Shown here: in pieces, positions 54,018 to 63,205 of the stretch
How the letters are laid out: the number at the start of each line of letters is the position of its first letter
Position numbering within the stretch: position 1 is the stretch's first letter
DNA from: G965222335 sp965222335
GTDB taxonomy: Bacteria > Pseudomonadota > Gammaproteobacteria > Pseudomonadales > Halieaceae
NCBI GenBank assembly: GCA_965222335.1
Contig: OZ244944.1
Coordinates: 2,542,001-2,606,000 of the forward strand
Direction: 5' to 3'
DNA: 64,000 nucleotides
The notes under the pieces: model-generated
What the model saw: only the letters and a program-made list of their open reading frames with translations
Told to the model about the DNA's origin: nothing
The model's database searches: none
Made by a program: the position numbers and the translations under genes

Positions 54018-54686
54018 ATGAGCGCCACAAGACTAGCAGGAGCTGCAGTGCGATACGAGGATTTCAGGCGCGAGTACCTGGCTGGCGGCCTCAGCCGGGA
54101 AATGCTGGACGACTGCCCGATCCGGCAGTTCGAGCACTGGCTGCAGCAGGCGGTCGAGAGCGAGCTCGAGGACCCGACGGCCATGGTGCTCGCCACGGTC
54201 GACGAGGCCGGGTTCCCCTGGCAGCGCATCGTGCTGATGAAGGGTGTGTCGCCCGCGGGCTTCGTGTTTTACACCAATTACGGCAGTGCCAAGGCGGCGG
54301 CGATGCGTCACGAGCCCCGCGTATCCCTGCTGTTCCCCTGGAATGAGCTGGACCGGCAGGTGATTGTCGGCGGCACGGCCGAGCGCATGTCCGCCGCCGA
54401 ATCCGCGCGTTACTTCCTGTCGCGGCCGCGGGAGAGCCAGCTCGCGGCCTGGGCCTCGCGCCAGAGCCGCCCGGTCTCCCGGCGCGCCCTGCTGCAATCC
54501 CAGTTCGAGGCGGTCAAGCGCAAGTTCAGTGAGGGCGAGGTGCCGGTGCCGGACTTCTGGGGGGGTTACCGCGTGCGCCCCGAGCGGATCGAATTCTGGC
54601 AGGGCGGCGCGCACCGCATGCACGACCGCTTTCGTTACACCCAGCAGGACGACGACACCTGGCTGATTGAGCAACTGCAACCCTGA
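54018..54686 (+). CDS. pdxH: Pyridoxamine/pyridoxine 5'-phosphate oxidase
   Basis: 222 residues, like E. coli PdxH (218). Conserved FMN/PLP segments: DPTAMVLATVDEAGFPWQRIVLMKG, YGSAKAAAMRHEPRVSLLFPWNELDRQV, SRPRESQLAAWASRQSRPVS and WGGYRVRPERIEFWQGGAHRMHDR. It makes pyridoxal 5'-phosphate using FMN and oxygen. ATG at 54018 has GGAGGTG upstream; GTG at 54048 with AGGAG is an equally plausible shorter start. The lipocalin-like gene follows after 11 nt. Confidence 0.95.
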   Translation: MSATRLAGAAVRYEDFRREYLAGGLSREMLDDCPIRQFEHWLQQAVESELEDPTAMVLATVDEAGFPWQRIVLMKGVSPAGFVFYTNYGSAKAAAMRHEPRVSLLFPWNELDRQVIVGGTAERMSAAESARYFLSRPRESQLAAWASRQSRPVSRRALLQSQFEAVKRKFSEGEVPVPDFWGGYRVRPERIEFWQGGAHRMHDRFRYTQQDDDTWLIEQLQP

Positions 54687-54697
54687 GGAGGGTAGAA

Positions 54698-55168
54698 ATG
54701 ATCGAGGCAAGCGATCTGGTGGGCACCTGGCGCCTGGAGTCATGGACGATTGGTTACTCCGATCGCGACGAGCTGACCACGCCCTTTGGCGAGGATCCCG
54801 AGGGCCTGCTTCTGTACACCGACGACGGCTGGATGAGCGCCTCGGTCTCCCGCGCCGGGCGCGAGCTGTTCCCGGTGGATGCCAGCCCGCGCGAGCTGGA
54901 TGACGGGCAGAAGGCGCGGGCCTTTGCCAGCTATTTCCACTACGCGGGTCGCTACCGGGTAGACGGGGGTGACGTGATTCACAGCGTGAGCCAGAGCCTC
55001 AACCCCAATTTCGTCGGCAGCGAGCAGCTGCGCCATGCGGAACTGGACGGTCACACCCTGGTGCTCAGCGGCAAGGACCAGGCCGGCGAGGTCACCCGCT
55101 ACCATTCCCTGGTCTGGCACAAGGTCGCCGCCAGCGAGGGGGCGGACCCGGTTATCGACGGGGCGTGA
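54698..55168 (+). CDS. Lipocalin-like domain protein
   Basis: 156 residues, soluble. GTWRLESWTIGYSDRDELTTPFGEDPEGLLLYTDDGWMSA is the opening of the lipocalin_5-type beta-barrel family. GGAGGG precedes the ATG. Probably co-transcribed with pdxH. Ligand unknown. Its 3' end overlaps cinA by 17 bp, end to end. Confidence 0.82.
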   Translation: MIEASDLVGTWRLESWTIGYSDRDELTTPFGEDPEGLLLYTDDGWMSASVSRAGRELFPVDASPRELDDGQKARAFASYFHYAGRYRVDGGDVIHSVSQSLNPNFVGSEQLRHAELDGHTLVLSGKDQAGEVTRYHSLVWHKVAASEGADPVIDGA

Positions 55169-56447
55169 CGCGGCGCTGGTCGAAGTAGCGCGGTTCGCTG
55201 GTGATGCCCAGCAGCTGGCGCCGGATCATGTCCAGCCCGGCGGCGGCGAGCATGGTCTGGAACAGGGTGCGCTCAACCGGCCAGCACAGGGACAGCGCGT
55301 GTAGCTGTTCGCGGGATCCCCAGGCCAGCCATACCGTGCCCACCGGCTTGTCCTCGGTGCCGCCCTCCGGTCCTGCAATCCCGGACACAGCAATCGCGTA
55401 ATCCGCCCCTGAACGCTCAAGCGCTCCCAGGGCCATCTGCCTGACGACCGCTTCGCTCACGGCGCCGTGGGTTTCCAGCACGCCCGGGTCCACACCCAGC
55501 ACCGAGGCCTTGATGTGGTTGGCGTAGGTCACAAAGCCGGCGTGAAAGGCGCGGGAAGAGCCGGGCACCCGGGTCAGCAGGCTGGCGATCAGGCCGCCGG
55601 TGCAGGATTCGGCCGTGGTCAGGGTGGCATCCCGTGCCGCCAGCAATTCCAGCACGCGCTCTGCGAGGGTGGTATCCCCCTCGCCGATAATGTGATCGCC
55701 GAACAGGTTTTCCAGCTGTTCCCGGCAACGCTGCTGTGCCGCCGCGTCAGCTTCGTCGCGGATGCTCAGTTTGATTTCCAGCTGCGGGGCGCCCGCGCGA
55801 AAGCCCAGTTCGACCCCGGGCGGCCAGTCCGGGCAGTGGTCGCTGATCAGCTGCTGGGCGGTGGATTCCCCCAGGCCAAAGGTTTGCAGGCGCAGGATCC
55901 GGGAGCGGGCCTCGCGACCCAGGCGGGACGCGAGGTCCTCGACCAGGGCATCCAGCATCGCCGCCAGTTCACCGGGCACCCCGGGGGTGCACACCACCTG
56001 GCAGCCGTGCAGGGTCATGGCAAAACCGACCGCGCTGCCAATCGGGTTGTGCAACAGGCTTACGCCCGCTGGCAGCAGGGCCTGTTTGCGGTTCGCGGCA
56101 TTCAGGGACAGGTTGCGTTTCGCGCACCAGCGCTCCAGGTGAGCGATGGCCTCCGGGTGTTCCTGCAGGGGCACCCCGGCCGCGGCGGCGAGGATTTCCG
56201 CGGTCAGGTCGTCGATGGTGGGGCCGAGGCCGCCGTTGACGATCAGCAGGTCCGCTTCCCGGGCCATGGCGGTGAGTTCCGCCTGCAGTGCCTCGCGCTC
56301 GTCACCGAGGGTGACCTTGCGGGCGACGGTAATGCCCAGTTCGCCGAGGCGCCTCGCGATCAGCGCGGAGTTGGAATCCACGGTGTCGCCGCTCATGATT
56401 TCGTTGCCGGTCAGCAACACCTGCACCCGGGGTAACGGGTTCGACAT
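55152..56447 (-). CDS. cinA: CinA-family protein (MoaB-like domain plus NMN amidohydrolase)
   Basis: 431 residues, full-length CinA. The N-terminal MoaB/MogA-like domain has LLTGNEIMSGDTVDSNSALIARRL and VNGGLGPTIDDLTAE. The C-terminal PncC domain (about 255-420) has TAESCTGGLIASLLTRVPGSS and AVSGIAGPEGGTEDKPVGTVW, typical of nicotinamide-nucleotide amidohydrolase in NAD recycling. The start ATG at 56447 has AGGGG in front; upstream sequence in frame is non-coding. Confidence 0.95.
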   Translation of the reverse strand: MSNPLPRVQVLLTGNEIMSGDTVDSNSALIARRLGELGITVARKVTLGDEREALQAELTAMAREADLLIVNGGLGPTIDDLTAEILAAAAGVPLQEHPEAIAHLERWCAKRNLSLNAANRKQALLPAGVSLLHNPIGSAVGFAMTLHGCQVVCTPGVPGELAAMLDALVEDLASRLGREARSRILRLQTFGLGESTAQQLISDHCPDWPPGVELGFRAGAPQLEIKLSIRDEADAAAQQRCREQLENLFGDHIIGEGDTTLAERVLELLAARDATLTTAESCTGGLIASLLTRVPGSSRAFHAGFVTYANHIKASVLGVDPGVLETHGAVSEAVVRQMALGALERSGADYAIAVSGIAGPEGGTEDKPVGTVWLAWGSREQLHALSLCWPVERTLFQTMLAAAGLDMIRRQLLGITSEPRYFDQRRVTPRR

Positions 56448-56567
56448 GACATCCCCTGTGGCGGTAAAACGGACCCTAGCATAACGCAGAATGCGGTGTC
56501 CGGGGCATCGTGCTATGTTCCCTGCCATGCTGCCCGGAACCCGACCTGACCAGGAGAAAGCCCGGTC

Positions 56568-57137
56568 GTGAGCCTGAATTTTTGCCCCGAGTGCGGAGGC
56601 GCTCTACATTCCGCGGGCGCACCCGCGCCCGGTCGCGGCTACTGCGATCGCTGTCGCGCCGTGCGCCACGATTACCCGATGATCGTGGTCACCTGCTTTG
56701 TCAGCAGCGGATCGCGACTGCTGTGGATGCGGCGGGCGCTGCCACCCAAGGCGGGATGCTGGGCAATCCCCGGCGGCTTCCTGGAACAGGGGGAGACCCT
56801 GGCCGAGGGCGCCGCGAGGGAGCTGCACGAGGAGACCGGCGTGCTCCTGCCGCCGGCGCAGCTGCAGCTCTACATGACCGGCAGCATCACCTTTATCAAC
56901 CAGATCTACATCGCCTTTCGCGCCGCGGTGGATACGGAGTTCACCCTGCCCGGCGAGGAGTCCCTGGACTGTGCTTTTTTCTCGCGCGATGAGTGTCCCT
57001 GGGGCGAGGTGGCCTATCCTGAGGTCAATGACGCCATTGAGCAGGCTTACAGCGATCTGGAGGTGGGCGAGTTTCCCCTCTGGTACACCGAGATGACCGC
57101 CACCGGATACCGTCGCCGGGCGCTGTCAGTCGTCTGA
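56568..57137 (+). CDS. Nudix hydrolase with zinc ribbon
   Basis: 189 residues. An N-terminal zinc ribbon CPECGG...CDRC precedes the Nudix domain with box GGFLEQGETLAEGAARELHE followed by ETG. This layout is shared with NADH-pyrophosphatase-like and ADP-ribose-type Nudix enzymes. It starts at a GTG with AGGAG upstream. Exact substrate cannot be told. Its end overlaps the convergent gene by 12 bp. Confidence 0.9.
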   Translation: MSLNFCPECGGALHSAGAPAPGRGYCDRCRAVRHDYPMIVVTCFVSSGSRLLWMRRALPPKAGCWAIPGGFLEQGETLAEGAARELHEETGVLLPPAQLQLYMTGSITFINQIYIAFRAAVDTEFTLPGEESLDCAFFSRDECPWGEVAYPEVNDAIEQAYSDLEVGEFPLWYTEMTATGYRRRALSVV

Positions 57138-57668
57138 GGCAGCGTCCCCGGGGGCATCGTGCTGGCGGGAGTAGAAGCCCTCGAACCAGGTCTGCCACTC
57201 ACCTTCCGCGTCCCGCTGTTCGAAAAACTGGCGCACCCGCCCGTCGGGCAGGGGCGTCCACAGGCCGCGAAAGGCCTGCGCCTCGGGATTGCCGGGGTAG
57301 CGGATTTCACCACGCAGCAGCATGCCTTCGGTGGTGAGTCCGCCACTGATGTCGATCAGGTGCCCGCCCTGGTCCACCCAGAGCTGGCGCCAGGTTTCCT
57401 GCTGCGGATCGTAGAAATTGAGGCTCTGGCCGGTGGTGCCGCGGCTGCTGGTCCACTGCTCGCGCAGGGCGCAGCCATTCTCGATCGCGCTGATCCGGTT
57501 ATGTCCCGCCAGCTGGCCCTTGGCGTCGTGCACGGCCCAGTCCCCGAGCCAGAAATCAAAGGCGCGGTAGGCTGCCTCCTCGCTGCAGTCGTGGGTCTGG
57601 GCATGGCCGGGTGCAGCGAGACAGAGTGCCAGCAGCAGGGCCGGGCAAGGCAGGTAGCGATTCAGCAT
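57126..57668 (-). CDS. Exported DUF1579-like protein
   Basis: 180 residues with signal peptide (LLLALCLAAPGHAQT). The mature part EAAYRAFDFWLGDWAVHDAKGQLAGHNRI and FYDPQQETWRQLWVDQGG is the pattern of small beta-barrel periplasmic proteins related to DUF1579. The start abuts the DUF924 stop (1-bp overlap), so the two are probably one transcript. Function unknown. Confidence 0.8.
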   Translation of the reverse strand: MLNRYLPCPALLLALCLAAPGHAQTHDCSEEAAYRAFDFWLGDWAVHDAKGQLAGHNRISAIENGCALREQWTSSRGTTGQSLNFYDPQQETWRQLWVDQGGHLIDISGGLTTEGMLLRGEIRYPGNPEAQAFRGLWTPLPDGRVRQFFEQRDAEGEWQTWFEGFYSRQHDAPGDAASDD

Positions 57669-58258
57669 CAGAAACCTCCGTGCTCGCGCAGCCAGGCGAG
57701 TTCCGCGTCGGTGGACTCGCGACCCAGGATGGGATTGCGATGGGGGAAGCGGCCGAAGTGGGCGATCACATCACGGTGGGCTTCGGCGTACTGGCGGAAG
57801 TCGGTGAGGGCCGGCTCGCCGGTCAGGGATTCCAGCTCCGCGAACAGGGCCACGCAGGCTTCCTGCGCTTCCAGGTCCTCGGCGTGCTCCAGGGGCATGC
57901 CCAGGAAGACCTGGTGGATCGCCGGTAGCCGCTGGTGCTGGCCGGCGGCGATCGCCTCCCGGGCCAGGGTGAGGGCGGGCGTGTCGCCGCTGAAGGCGGC
58001 CGGCGTATCGCGGTAGATGTTGCGGGTAAACTGGTCCAGCAGCAGGATCAGGGCCACGCGCCCCCGGTCGAGTTCCAGCCAGTTATCCAGCTCCCCGGCC
58101 AGGGCCCGGGTCACCAGGTCACCGAAGCGCTCGCGGATCTCCTGGTCGGTGACCGCGCTCTTGGTAAACCAGAGCCGGCGGCGGTCCTCCCGCGGGAAGC
58201 CCGCCTCGTTCAGCTCGCCGAACCAGTAATCCAGGATGCTATCGATCTCTTCCGTCAT
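57668..58258 (-). CDS. DUF924 family protein
   Basis: 196 residues, helical, soluble. Family motifs: LDYWFGELNEAGF, ALILLLDQFTRNIYRDTPAAFS, LPAIHQVFLGMPLEHAEDLEAQE and FGRFPHRNPILGR with the conserved RFPHRN. Function of the family is not established. It diverges from the FKBP gene. Confidence 0.9.
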   Translation of the reverse strand: MTEEIDSILDYWFGELNEAGFPREDRRRLWFTKSAVTDQEIRERFGDLVTRALAGELDNWLELDRGRVALILLLDQFTRNIYRDTPAAFSGDTPALTLAREAIAAGQHQRLPAIHQVFLGMPLEHAEDLEAQEACVALFAELESLTGEPALTDFRQYAEAHRDVIAHFGRFPHRNPILGRESTDAELAWLREHGGF

Positions 58259-58373
58259 CAGACCTCCAGGCGGTATCCGAACCGGATTCCGGGATTGCCG
58301 GGCGCGGGCGCCGGGCGCCGGGTGACTATGTTAAGGTGCCAGCGTTTCCTCCCCAGCATAGCGGAATATTGGC

Positions 58374-59006
58374 ATGGCGTTACAACCCGAGGTGGAACTC
58401 GACAGCGATGAACAGAAGGTGAGCTATGGCTTCGGCCTGCAGTTCGGCGACCAGCTGCGGCGCAACCAGTTCGAGGGCCTGGACCTCGCGGCGGTGATGG
58501 CGGGAATGCAGCACTGGTACCATCACCAGCAGGCGCTGCTCAGCGATGCGGCCCTGAACCCCAGCTACCAGGCGGTGCAGGACAAGCAGAAGGCCCTGGC
58601 GGCGGAGCTGGCCGGCAAGCGCGCGGCGCTGGCGAGCCAGTTCCTGGAGGCCAACGGCGCCCGCGAGGAGGTGACCACCACTGACAGCGGTCTGCAGTAC
58701 GAAGTGCTGGAGGCCGGCGATGGCGCCAGACCCGGACCTCGCGCGGAGGTGGTCGTGCATTACCACGGCACCTTTGTCGATGGCTCCGTGTTCGACAGCT
58801 CGGTGGCCCGGGGTGAACCGGCGGAATTCGCGGTACACCAGGTGATCCCCGGCTGGACCGAGGCTCTGCAGATGATGTCCGTGGGCGATAAATGGCGCAT
58901 CGCCTGCCCGCCCCAGCTGGCCTACGGCGAGGCCGGTGCGGGAGACACCATTCCCCCGAATACCGCCCTGGTGTTCGACGTTCACCTGATCGCGGTCAAG
59001 GACTGA
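58374..59006 (+). CDS. FKBP-type peptidyl-prolyl isomerase
   Basis: 210 residues without signal peptide. An N-terminal helical dimerisation domain (about 10-95; EQKVSYGFGLQFGDQLRRN) precedes the FKBP domain (about 105-208; VVVHYHGTFVDGSVFDSSVARGEPAEFAVHQVIPGWTEALQMM, AYGEAGAGDTIPPNTALVFDVHL). This matches the FklB/FkpA layout; without a signal it resembles cytosolic FklB. The alcohol dehydrogenase start overlaps its stop (TGATG). Confidence 0.92.
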   Translation: MALQPEVELDSDEQKVSYGFGLQFGDQLRRNQFEGLDLAAVMAGMQHWYHHQQALLSDAALNPSYQAVQDKQKALAAELAGKRAALASQFLEANGAREEVTTTDSGLQYEVLEAGDGARPGPRAEVVVHYHGTFVDGSVFDSSVARGEPAEFAVHQVIPGWTEALQMMSVGDKWRIACPPQLAYGEAGAGDTIPPNTALVFDVHLIAVKD

Positions 59007-60181
59007 TGGTCGCGCCTGCAAGCCCAGCCACGATCAACCTGCCGCGAATCCTGCGCGTCGGCGCCGGCGCCAGCGGGACCCTGGTGGCGACCCTGGCGGA
59101 GCTGGGCTACCAGCGGCCCTTCCTGGTCACAGACCCCTACATGGTGAGCGCGGGCATCCTCGACCAGATCAGCGCGCCCCTGACCGCGGCGGGTCTCCCG
59201 TGGGGCCTGTTCGGTGACTGCGTCCCCGACCCGACCACCGACAGCGTCAATGCCGCCCTGGCGCAGCTGCGCGAGGGTGAGTACGACTGCCTGGTAGCCC
59301 TGGGGGGCGGCAGTTCCCTGGATACGGCCAAGGCCGTGGCGGTGCTCGCCCGCCACGGCGGGGCCATGCGCGACTACAAGGTGCCGGCGCCGGTGCACAG
59401 CGCGCTGCCCCTGGTGGCAATCCCCACGACCGCGGGCACCGGCTCCGAGGTCACCCGGGCGGCGGTGATCACCGACACCCAGACCCAGGAAAAAATGCTC
59501 TGCATGGGTCTGGGCCTGGTGCCGGAGGCGGCCCTGGTGGACTTCGAGCTCACCCTGAGCATGCCCTTCCGGCTGACCGCGGATACCGGCATCGACAGCC
59601 TCTGCCACGCCCTGGAGGCCTACGTCAGCCGCCGCGCCAATCCCTTTACCGACAGCATCGCGCTCACCGCGATGCAGAGCATCCACCGTCACATCCGCAC
59701 GGCCTGCGCCGAGCCGGCCAACCGCGAGGCGCGGGAGGCGATGATGCTTGCGGCAACCCAGGGGGGCATCGCCTTCGCCAACGCCTCGGTGACCCTGATT
59801 CATGGCATGAGCCGGCCCGTGGGCGCCCACTTTCATGTCCCCCACGGCCTGTCCAATGCCATGTTGCTGCCCGAGGTCACTGCCTGGTCCGTATCCGGGG
59901 CGCCGGCCCGCTACGCCCACTGCGCGCGGGTGATGGGCCTGGCCACGGACGCAGATGCGGACGCTCGCGCCGTGGATCAGCTGATCCGCGGGCTGCAGCA
60001 GCTGAACGCCGACCTTGAGGTCCCGGGTCCCCGCGAATACGGCATCGACGCCAGCCGCTGGCAGGACAGCCTCGAGGAGATGGCCGCCCAGGCCCTCGCC
60101 TCGGGCTCACCCGCCAACAACCCCCGGGTGCCCGAGGCCGCCGACATCGTCGCCCTCTACCGCCGCGTCTGGACCGCCTGA
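59006..60181 (+). CDS. Iron-containing alcohol dehydrogenase
   Basis: 391 residues. NAD(P)-site GGGSSLDTAKAVAV, PTTAGTGSEVTRAAVITD, and metal ligands in FRLTADTGIDSLCHALEAY (Asp, His) and HGMSRPVGAHFHVPHGLSNA (His, His). It belongs to the group III alcohol dehydrogenases; the physiological substrate is unknown. ATG overlaps the FKBP stop. A terminator follows at once. Confidence 0.94.
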   Translation: MVAPASPATINLPRILRVGAGASGTLVATLAELGYQRPFLVTDPYMVSAGILDQISAPLTAAGLPWGLFGDCVPDPTTDSVNAALAQLREGEYDCLVALGGGSSLDTAKAVAVLARHGGAMRDYKVPAPVHSALPLVAIPTTAGTGSEVTRAAVITDTQTQEKMLCMGLGLVPEAALVDFELTLSMPFRLTADTGIDSLCHALEAYVSRRANPFTDSIALTAMQSIHRHIRTACAEPANREAREAMMLAATQGGIAFANASVTLIHGMSRPVGAHFHVPHGLSNAMLLPEVTAWSVSGAPARYAHCARVMGLATDADADARAVDQLIRGLQQLNADLEVPGPREYGIDASRWQDSLEEMAAQALASGSPANNPRVPEAADIVALYRRVWTA

Positions 60182-60182
60182 C

Positions 60183-60208
60183 AAAAAGGGGATCTGACCC
60201 CTTTTTTT
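60183..60208 (+). terminator. Rho-independent terminator after the alcohol dehydrogenase
   Basis: AAAAAGGGG (60183-60191), loop ATCTGA, CCCCTTTTTTT (60198-60208). It begins 2 nt after the stop codon. The A-tract on the other side would let it work in both directions. Confidence 0.85.
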
Positions 60209-60303
60209 GTTGGCTGCCCGGCTGCGCCGTCTTACATTCCGGTGGGGCATTGATTAAACTCGGATCCGTCCCGAATTCTGTCTTTTCCGTGGTAACCAAA
60301 CTC

Positions 60304-61101
60304 ATGCGACGTGTCGTTTTTAACCAGAAGGGTGGTGTGGGCAAGACCAGCATCACCTGTAATCTCGCCGCCATCAGCGCCAGCCAGGGGCTGCGTACCC
60401 TGGTCCTGGACCTGGATGTGCAGGGGAATACCACTCACTACCTGGTGGGCGAAATTGACGCCGAGGCCTTCCCTGCCGAGGCCCAGGGCGTAGCCGGGCT
60501 GTTCAAGCAGACCGTGGGCCCGCGCAGGATGCGCAACAACCCGGATTCCTTCGTGTGGGAAACGGCCTATGAAAACCTCTACCTGATGCCCTCTAGCCCG
60601 GTGCTCTCGCAGATGGAGAAGGAGCTGGAATCCCGCTACAAGATCTACAAGCTGCGGGATGCCCTGGACAAGCTGGACGGGGAGTACGACCGGATCTACA
60701 TCGACACGCCGCCGAATTTCAATTTCTACTCCAAGTCGGCCCTGATCGCCGCGGACAGCGTGCTGGTGCCCTTTGACTGCGACAGCTTTGCCCGCCAGAG
60801 CCTGTATTCGCTGATGGAGAACATCGTCGAACTGCAGGAGGACCACAACCCGGACCTGGAAGTGGAGGGCATCGTGATCAACCAGTTCAACAGCCAGGCG
60901 CGCCTGCCGGGGGAGCTGGTTGAGGAGCTGGAGGAGGAGGGCTACCCGGTTCTGGCGACCTACCTCAACACCTCGGTGAAGATGAAGGAGTCCCACCGTG
61001 AGCACCGCCCCCTGATCGACATGGCGCCCAGCCACAAGCTGACCCGGCAGTACCTGGACCTGCACGCGGAACTGGAAGACGCCATTTCCCGGGCGGCCTG
61101 A
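60304..61101 (+). CDS. Orphan ParA-family ATPase
   Basis: 265 residues. The deviant Walker A is FNQKGGVGKTS at the N-terminus, Walker A' in LVLDLDVQGN, Walker B in YIDTPP. The C-terminal part (VEGIVINQFNSQARLP...HREHRPLIDMAPSHKLTRQYLDLHAEL) is like small chromosomal ParA/MinD proteins that position cargo. No ParB or parS-like repeat is nearby, so it is not a plasmid partition pair. ATG at 60304 is used; TTG 18 codons upstream is possible. Cargo unknown. Confidence 0.88.
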   Translation: MRRVVFNQKGGVGKTSITCNLAAISASQGLRTLVLDLDVQGNTTHYLVGEIDAEAFPAEAQGVAGLFKQTVGPRRMRNNPDSFVWETAYENLYLMPSSPVLSQMEKELESRYKIYKLRDALDKLDGEYDRIYIDTPPNFNFYSKSALIAADSVLVPFDCDSFARQSLYSLMENIVELQEDHNPDLEVEGIVINQFNSQARLPGELVEELEEEGYPVLATYLNTSVKMKESHREHRPLIDMAPSHKLTRQYLDLHAELEDAISRAA

Positions 61102-61110
61102 GCCAGGCTG

Positions 61111-61893
61111 CTAGTCGGAAAAACTGCCGTGGCGGCCGGCGCCGCCGGCGAAGCGGTTGGCGCCCGCCAGGGCCTCACTGAAAACCACCGGGTAGCCCCC
61201 GGCACCCTCCCGCACCAGGGCCTCGGCGAGACTGGCATCCCACTGGGCGTAGGCCGAGCGGCGGTCGGCGCGCAGGCACTGCTGGGGGAAGGCGGCAATC
61301 TCAGCCGCCAGAGCCTGGGCTGTGGCCAGGGCCTCACCCGGGGCCACGACCCGGTTGGCCAGACCCATCCGCAGGGCCTCATCCGCGGCCACCGGGCGCC
61401 CGGTCAGGATCATGTCCATGGCGTGGCCCTGGCCCACGATGCGCGGCAGGCGCACGGTGCCACCATCGATCAGCGGTACCCCCCAGCGCCGGCAGAACAC
61501 CCCAAACACCGCGGTCTCGTCGGCGACGCGCAGATCACAGAGCAGGGCCAGCTCCAGGCCGCCGGCCACGGCGTAGCCGCTGACCGCGGCGATCACGGGC
61601 TTGTCCAGGGCCATGCGGCTGGGGCCCATGGGGCCGGGGTCGCTACCGCTGGGTTCGATCGCGTTGCGCCGGGCGGGATCGGCCATGGCACCGAGGTCTG
61701 CGCCGGCGCAGAAATTGTCCCCGGCGCCCGTGAGCACGGCCACATGGAGCGCCGGATCCTCGGCAAAGGCGGTGAAGGCGTCCCGCAGCGCGTCGGCGGT
61801 GGGGCGATCCACGGCGTTGCGCTTGTCGGGCCGATTCAGGGTGATGGTCGCGACGGGGCCGTCGCGCTCGGTGATGACGAGGGGGGTAGCCAT
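61111..61893 (-). CDS. Enoyl-CoA hydratase/isomerase (crotonase) family protein
   Basis: 260 residues. Crotonase signature: ITLNRPDKRNAVD, VLTGAGDNFCAGADLGAM (oxyanion-hole region), KPVIAAVSGYAVAGGLELALLCDLRVADETAVFGV and a Glu-Ala helix. The enzyme acts on acyl-CoA, probably in fatty- or organic-acid breakdown. It lies 82 nt downstream of the nitronate monooxygenase gene on the same strand. The true substrate is not evident. Confidence 0.92.
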   Translation of the reverse strand: MATPLVITERDGPVATITLNRPDKRNAVDRPTADALRDAFTAFAEDPALHVAVLTGAGDNFCAGADLGAMADPARRNAIEPSGSDPGPMGPSRMALDKPVIAAVSGYAVAGGLELALLCDLRVADETAVFGVFCRRWGVPLIDGGTVRLPRIVGQGHAMDMILTGRPVAADEALRMGLANRVVAPGEALATAQALAAEIAAFPQQCLRADRRSAYAQWDASLAEALVREGAGGYPVVFSEALAGANRFAGGAGRHGSFSD

Positions 61894-61975
61894 GGCTGTT
61901 CCTGTGCCTGAGTTGACGTCAGGACCCAGTATCGCCCGCGGTTGCGAGCGTTGCCAGCGGGCGGCTGGCCCTGGC

Positions 61976-63103
61976 TCAGCCCTCCGGCAGCATGCGCCCC
62001 GCCATGCCCACGGCGTCCACGTACTCCTCCAGCAGGCGCTGCATGACCTGGCGGCAGGACTCGACCTGGTTGAGCTGGCCGATCACCTGGCCGCAGGGGT
62101 TGAAAGCTACCTTCTGGCACTCACCCCTGTCGGCATAGGTGGAGGTGCGGCGCATGCCGTCGGAGGTCACCAGCCCCTGCAGGGGCATGCCAAGGGGGTC
62201 CGGGGTGTCCGGGCGCTCCCAGGCCTCGGTCCAATCGCTTTTCAGCATGCGGCAGGATTTGCCGGTCCAGGAGCGCGAGCGCACCGTGTCCTCGCTGCTG
62301 GCGCGCAGCAGGGATTCTTTCTGCGCCGGCTGGGTGTGGGCCTCTTCCACCGTGAGCCACAGGGAGCCGGTCCACACCCCGGCGGCGCCCATGGCCAGGG
62401 CGGCAGCGATCTGGCGCCCGTTGCCAATACCGCCCGCCGCCAGCATCGGCGTATCGCCGAGGGCGTCGACGATCTGCGGCCACAGGACCACGGAGCCGAC
62501 GTCACCCGTGTGGCCGCCGCCCTCACCGCCCTGGGCAACCACGAAATCCAGTCCCGCCTCCTTGTGCGCGACCGCCTGCTTGACCTTGCCGCAGAGGGCG
62601 CCGATGAGGCGGCCGGAGTCCTGAACCTGCTTGATCTTGTCCGCCGGCGGCGTGCCCAGGGCATTGGCGATCAGGCGACACTTGGGCCGGGTCAGGGCCT
62701 CTTCCAGCAGCGGGGTCGCGGTGGCCTCGGTCCAGCCCATCAGGCCCATGCTGGTGGTGCCGTCGGGCCACTCGGGCACGCCGTGATCGGCCAGCAGCTT
62801 CTGCGCGAACTCGACATGCTCTTTGGGCACCATTTCCCAGAGTTTTTTCTCCAGCTCCTCTGCGCTCGTGTCCCCCATGCCCTCGTACTTCTGCGGGATG
62901 ACCACGTCGACACCGTAGGGTTTGTCGCCGATGTGTTCGTCAATCCAGTCGAGCTCTTCCTTCAGCTGCTCGGCGCTGAAGCCCACCGCACCGAGCACGC
63001 CGATGCCGCCGGCCTTGCTCACGGCAACAACCACGTCGCGGCAGTGGGTAAAGGCGAAAATGGGGTATTCGATACCCAGTTTTGCACACAGGTCCTGGCC
63101 CAT
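61976..63103 (-). CDS. Nitronate monooxygenase-like flavoprotein
   Basis: 375 residues, TIM-barrel FMN enzyme of the 2-nitropropane dioxygenase family. VSKAGGIGVLGAVGFSAEQL at the start, FVVAQGGEGGGHTGDVG containing the catalytic His, PMLAAGGIGNGRQIAAALAMGAAGVW as FMN phosphate site. ATG at 63103 has GGAG upstream; the open frame before it is non-coding. Family members also include enoyl-reductase-like enzymes, so the substrate is uncertain. Confidence 0.9.
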   Translation of the reverse strand: MGQDLCAKLGIEYPIFAFTHCRDVVVAVSKAGGIGVLGAVGFSAEQLKEELDWIDEHIGDKPYGVDVVIPQKYEGMGDTSAEELEKKLWEMVPKEHVEFAQKLLADHGVPEWPDGTTSMGLMGWTEATATPLLEEALTRPKCRLIANALGTPPADKIKQVQDSGRLIGALCGKVKQAVAHKEAGLDFVVAQGGEGGGHTGDVGSVVLWPQIVDALGDTPMLAAGGIGNGRQIAAALAMGAAGVWTGSLWLTVEEAHTQPAQKESLLRASSEDTVRSRSWTGKSCRMLKSDWTEAWERPDTPDPLGMPLQGLVTSDGMRRTSTYADRGECQKVAFNPCGQVIGQLNQVESCRQVMQRLLEEYVDAVGMAGRMLPEG

Positions 63104-63188
63104 GGTCTGTCTCCGGAAGTCTCGGTAACGGGAGCTTAAGCCTAGCCCTCGCGGGGCCGGGAACAATGGTGGTGGAATGCCAAGGAAA

Positions 63189-63205
63189 CTGACGCAATCC
63201 GTCAG
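63189..63205. promoter_or_regulatory. Palindrome CTGACG-N5-CGTCAG, possible operator
   Basis: Perfect 6-bp arms around CAATC, in the divergent region between the nitronate monooxygenase start (63103) and the fasciclin gene (63362). It could be a dimeric repressor site; no promoter is clearly seen. Confidence 0.35.
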
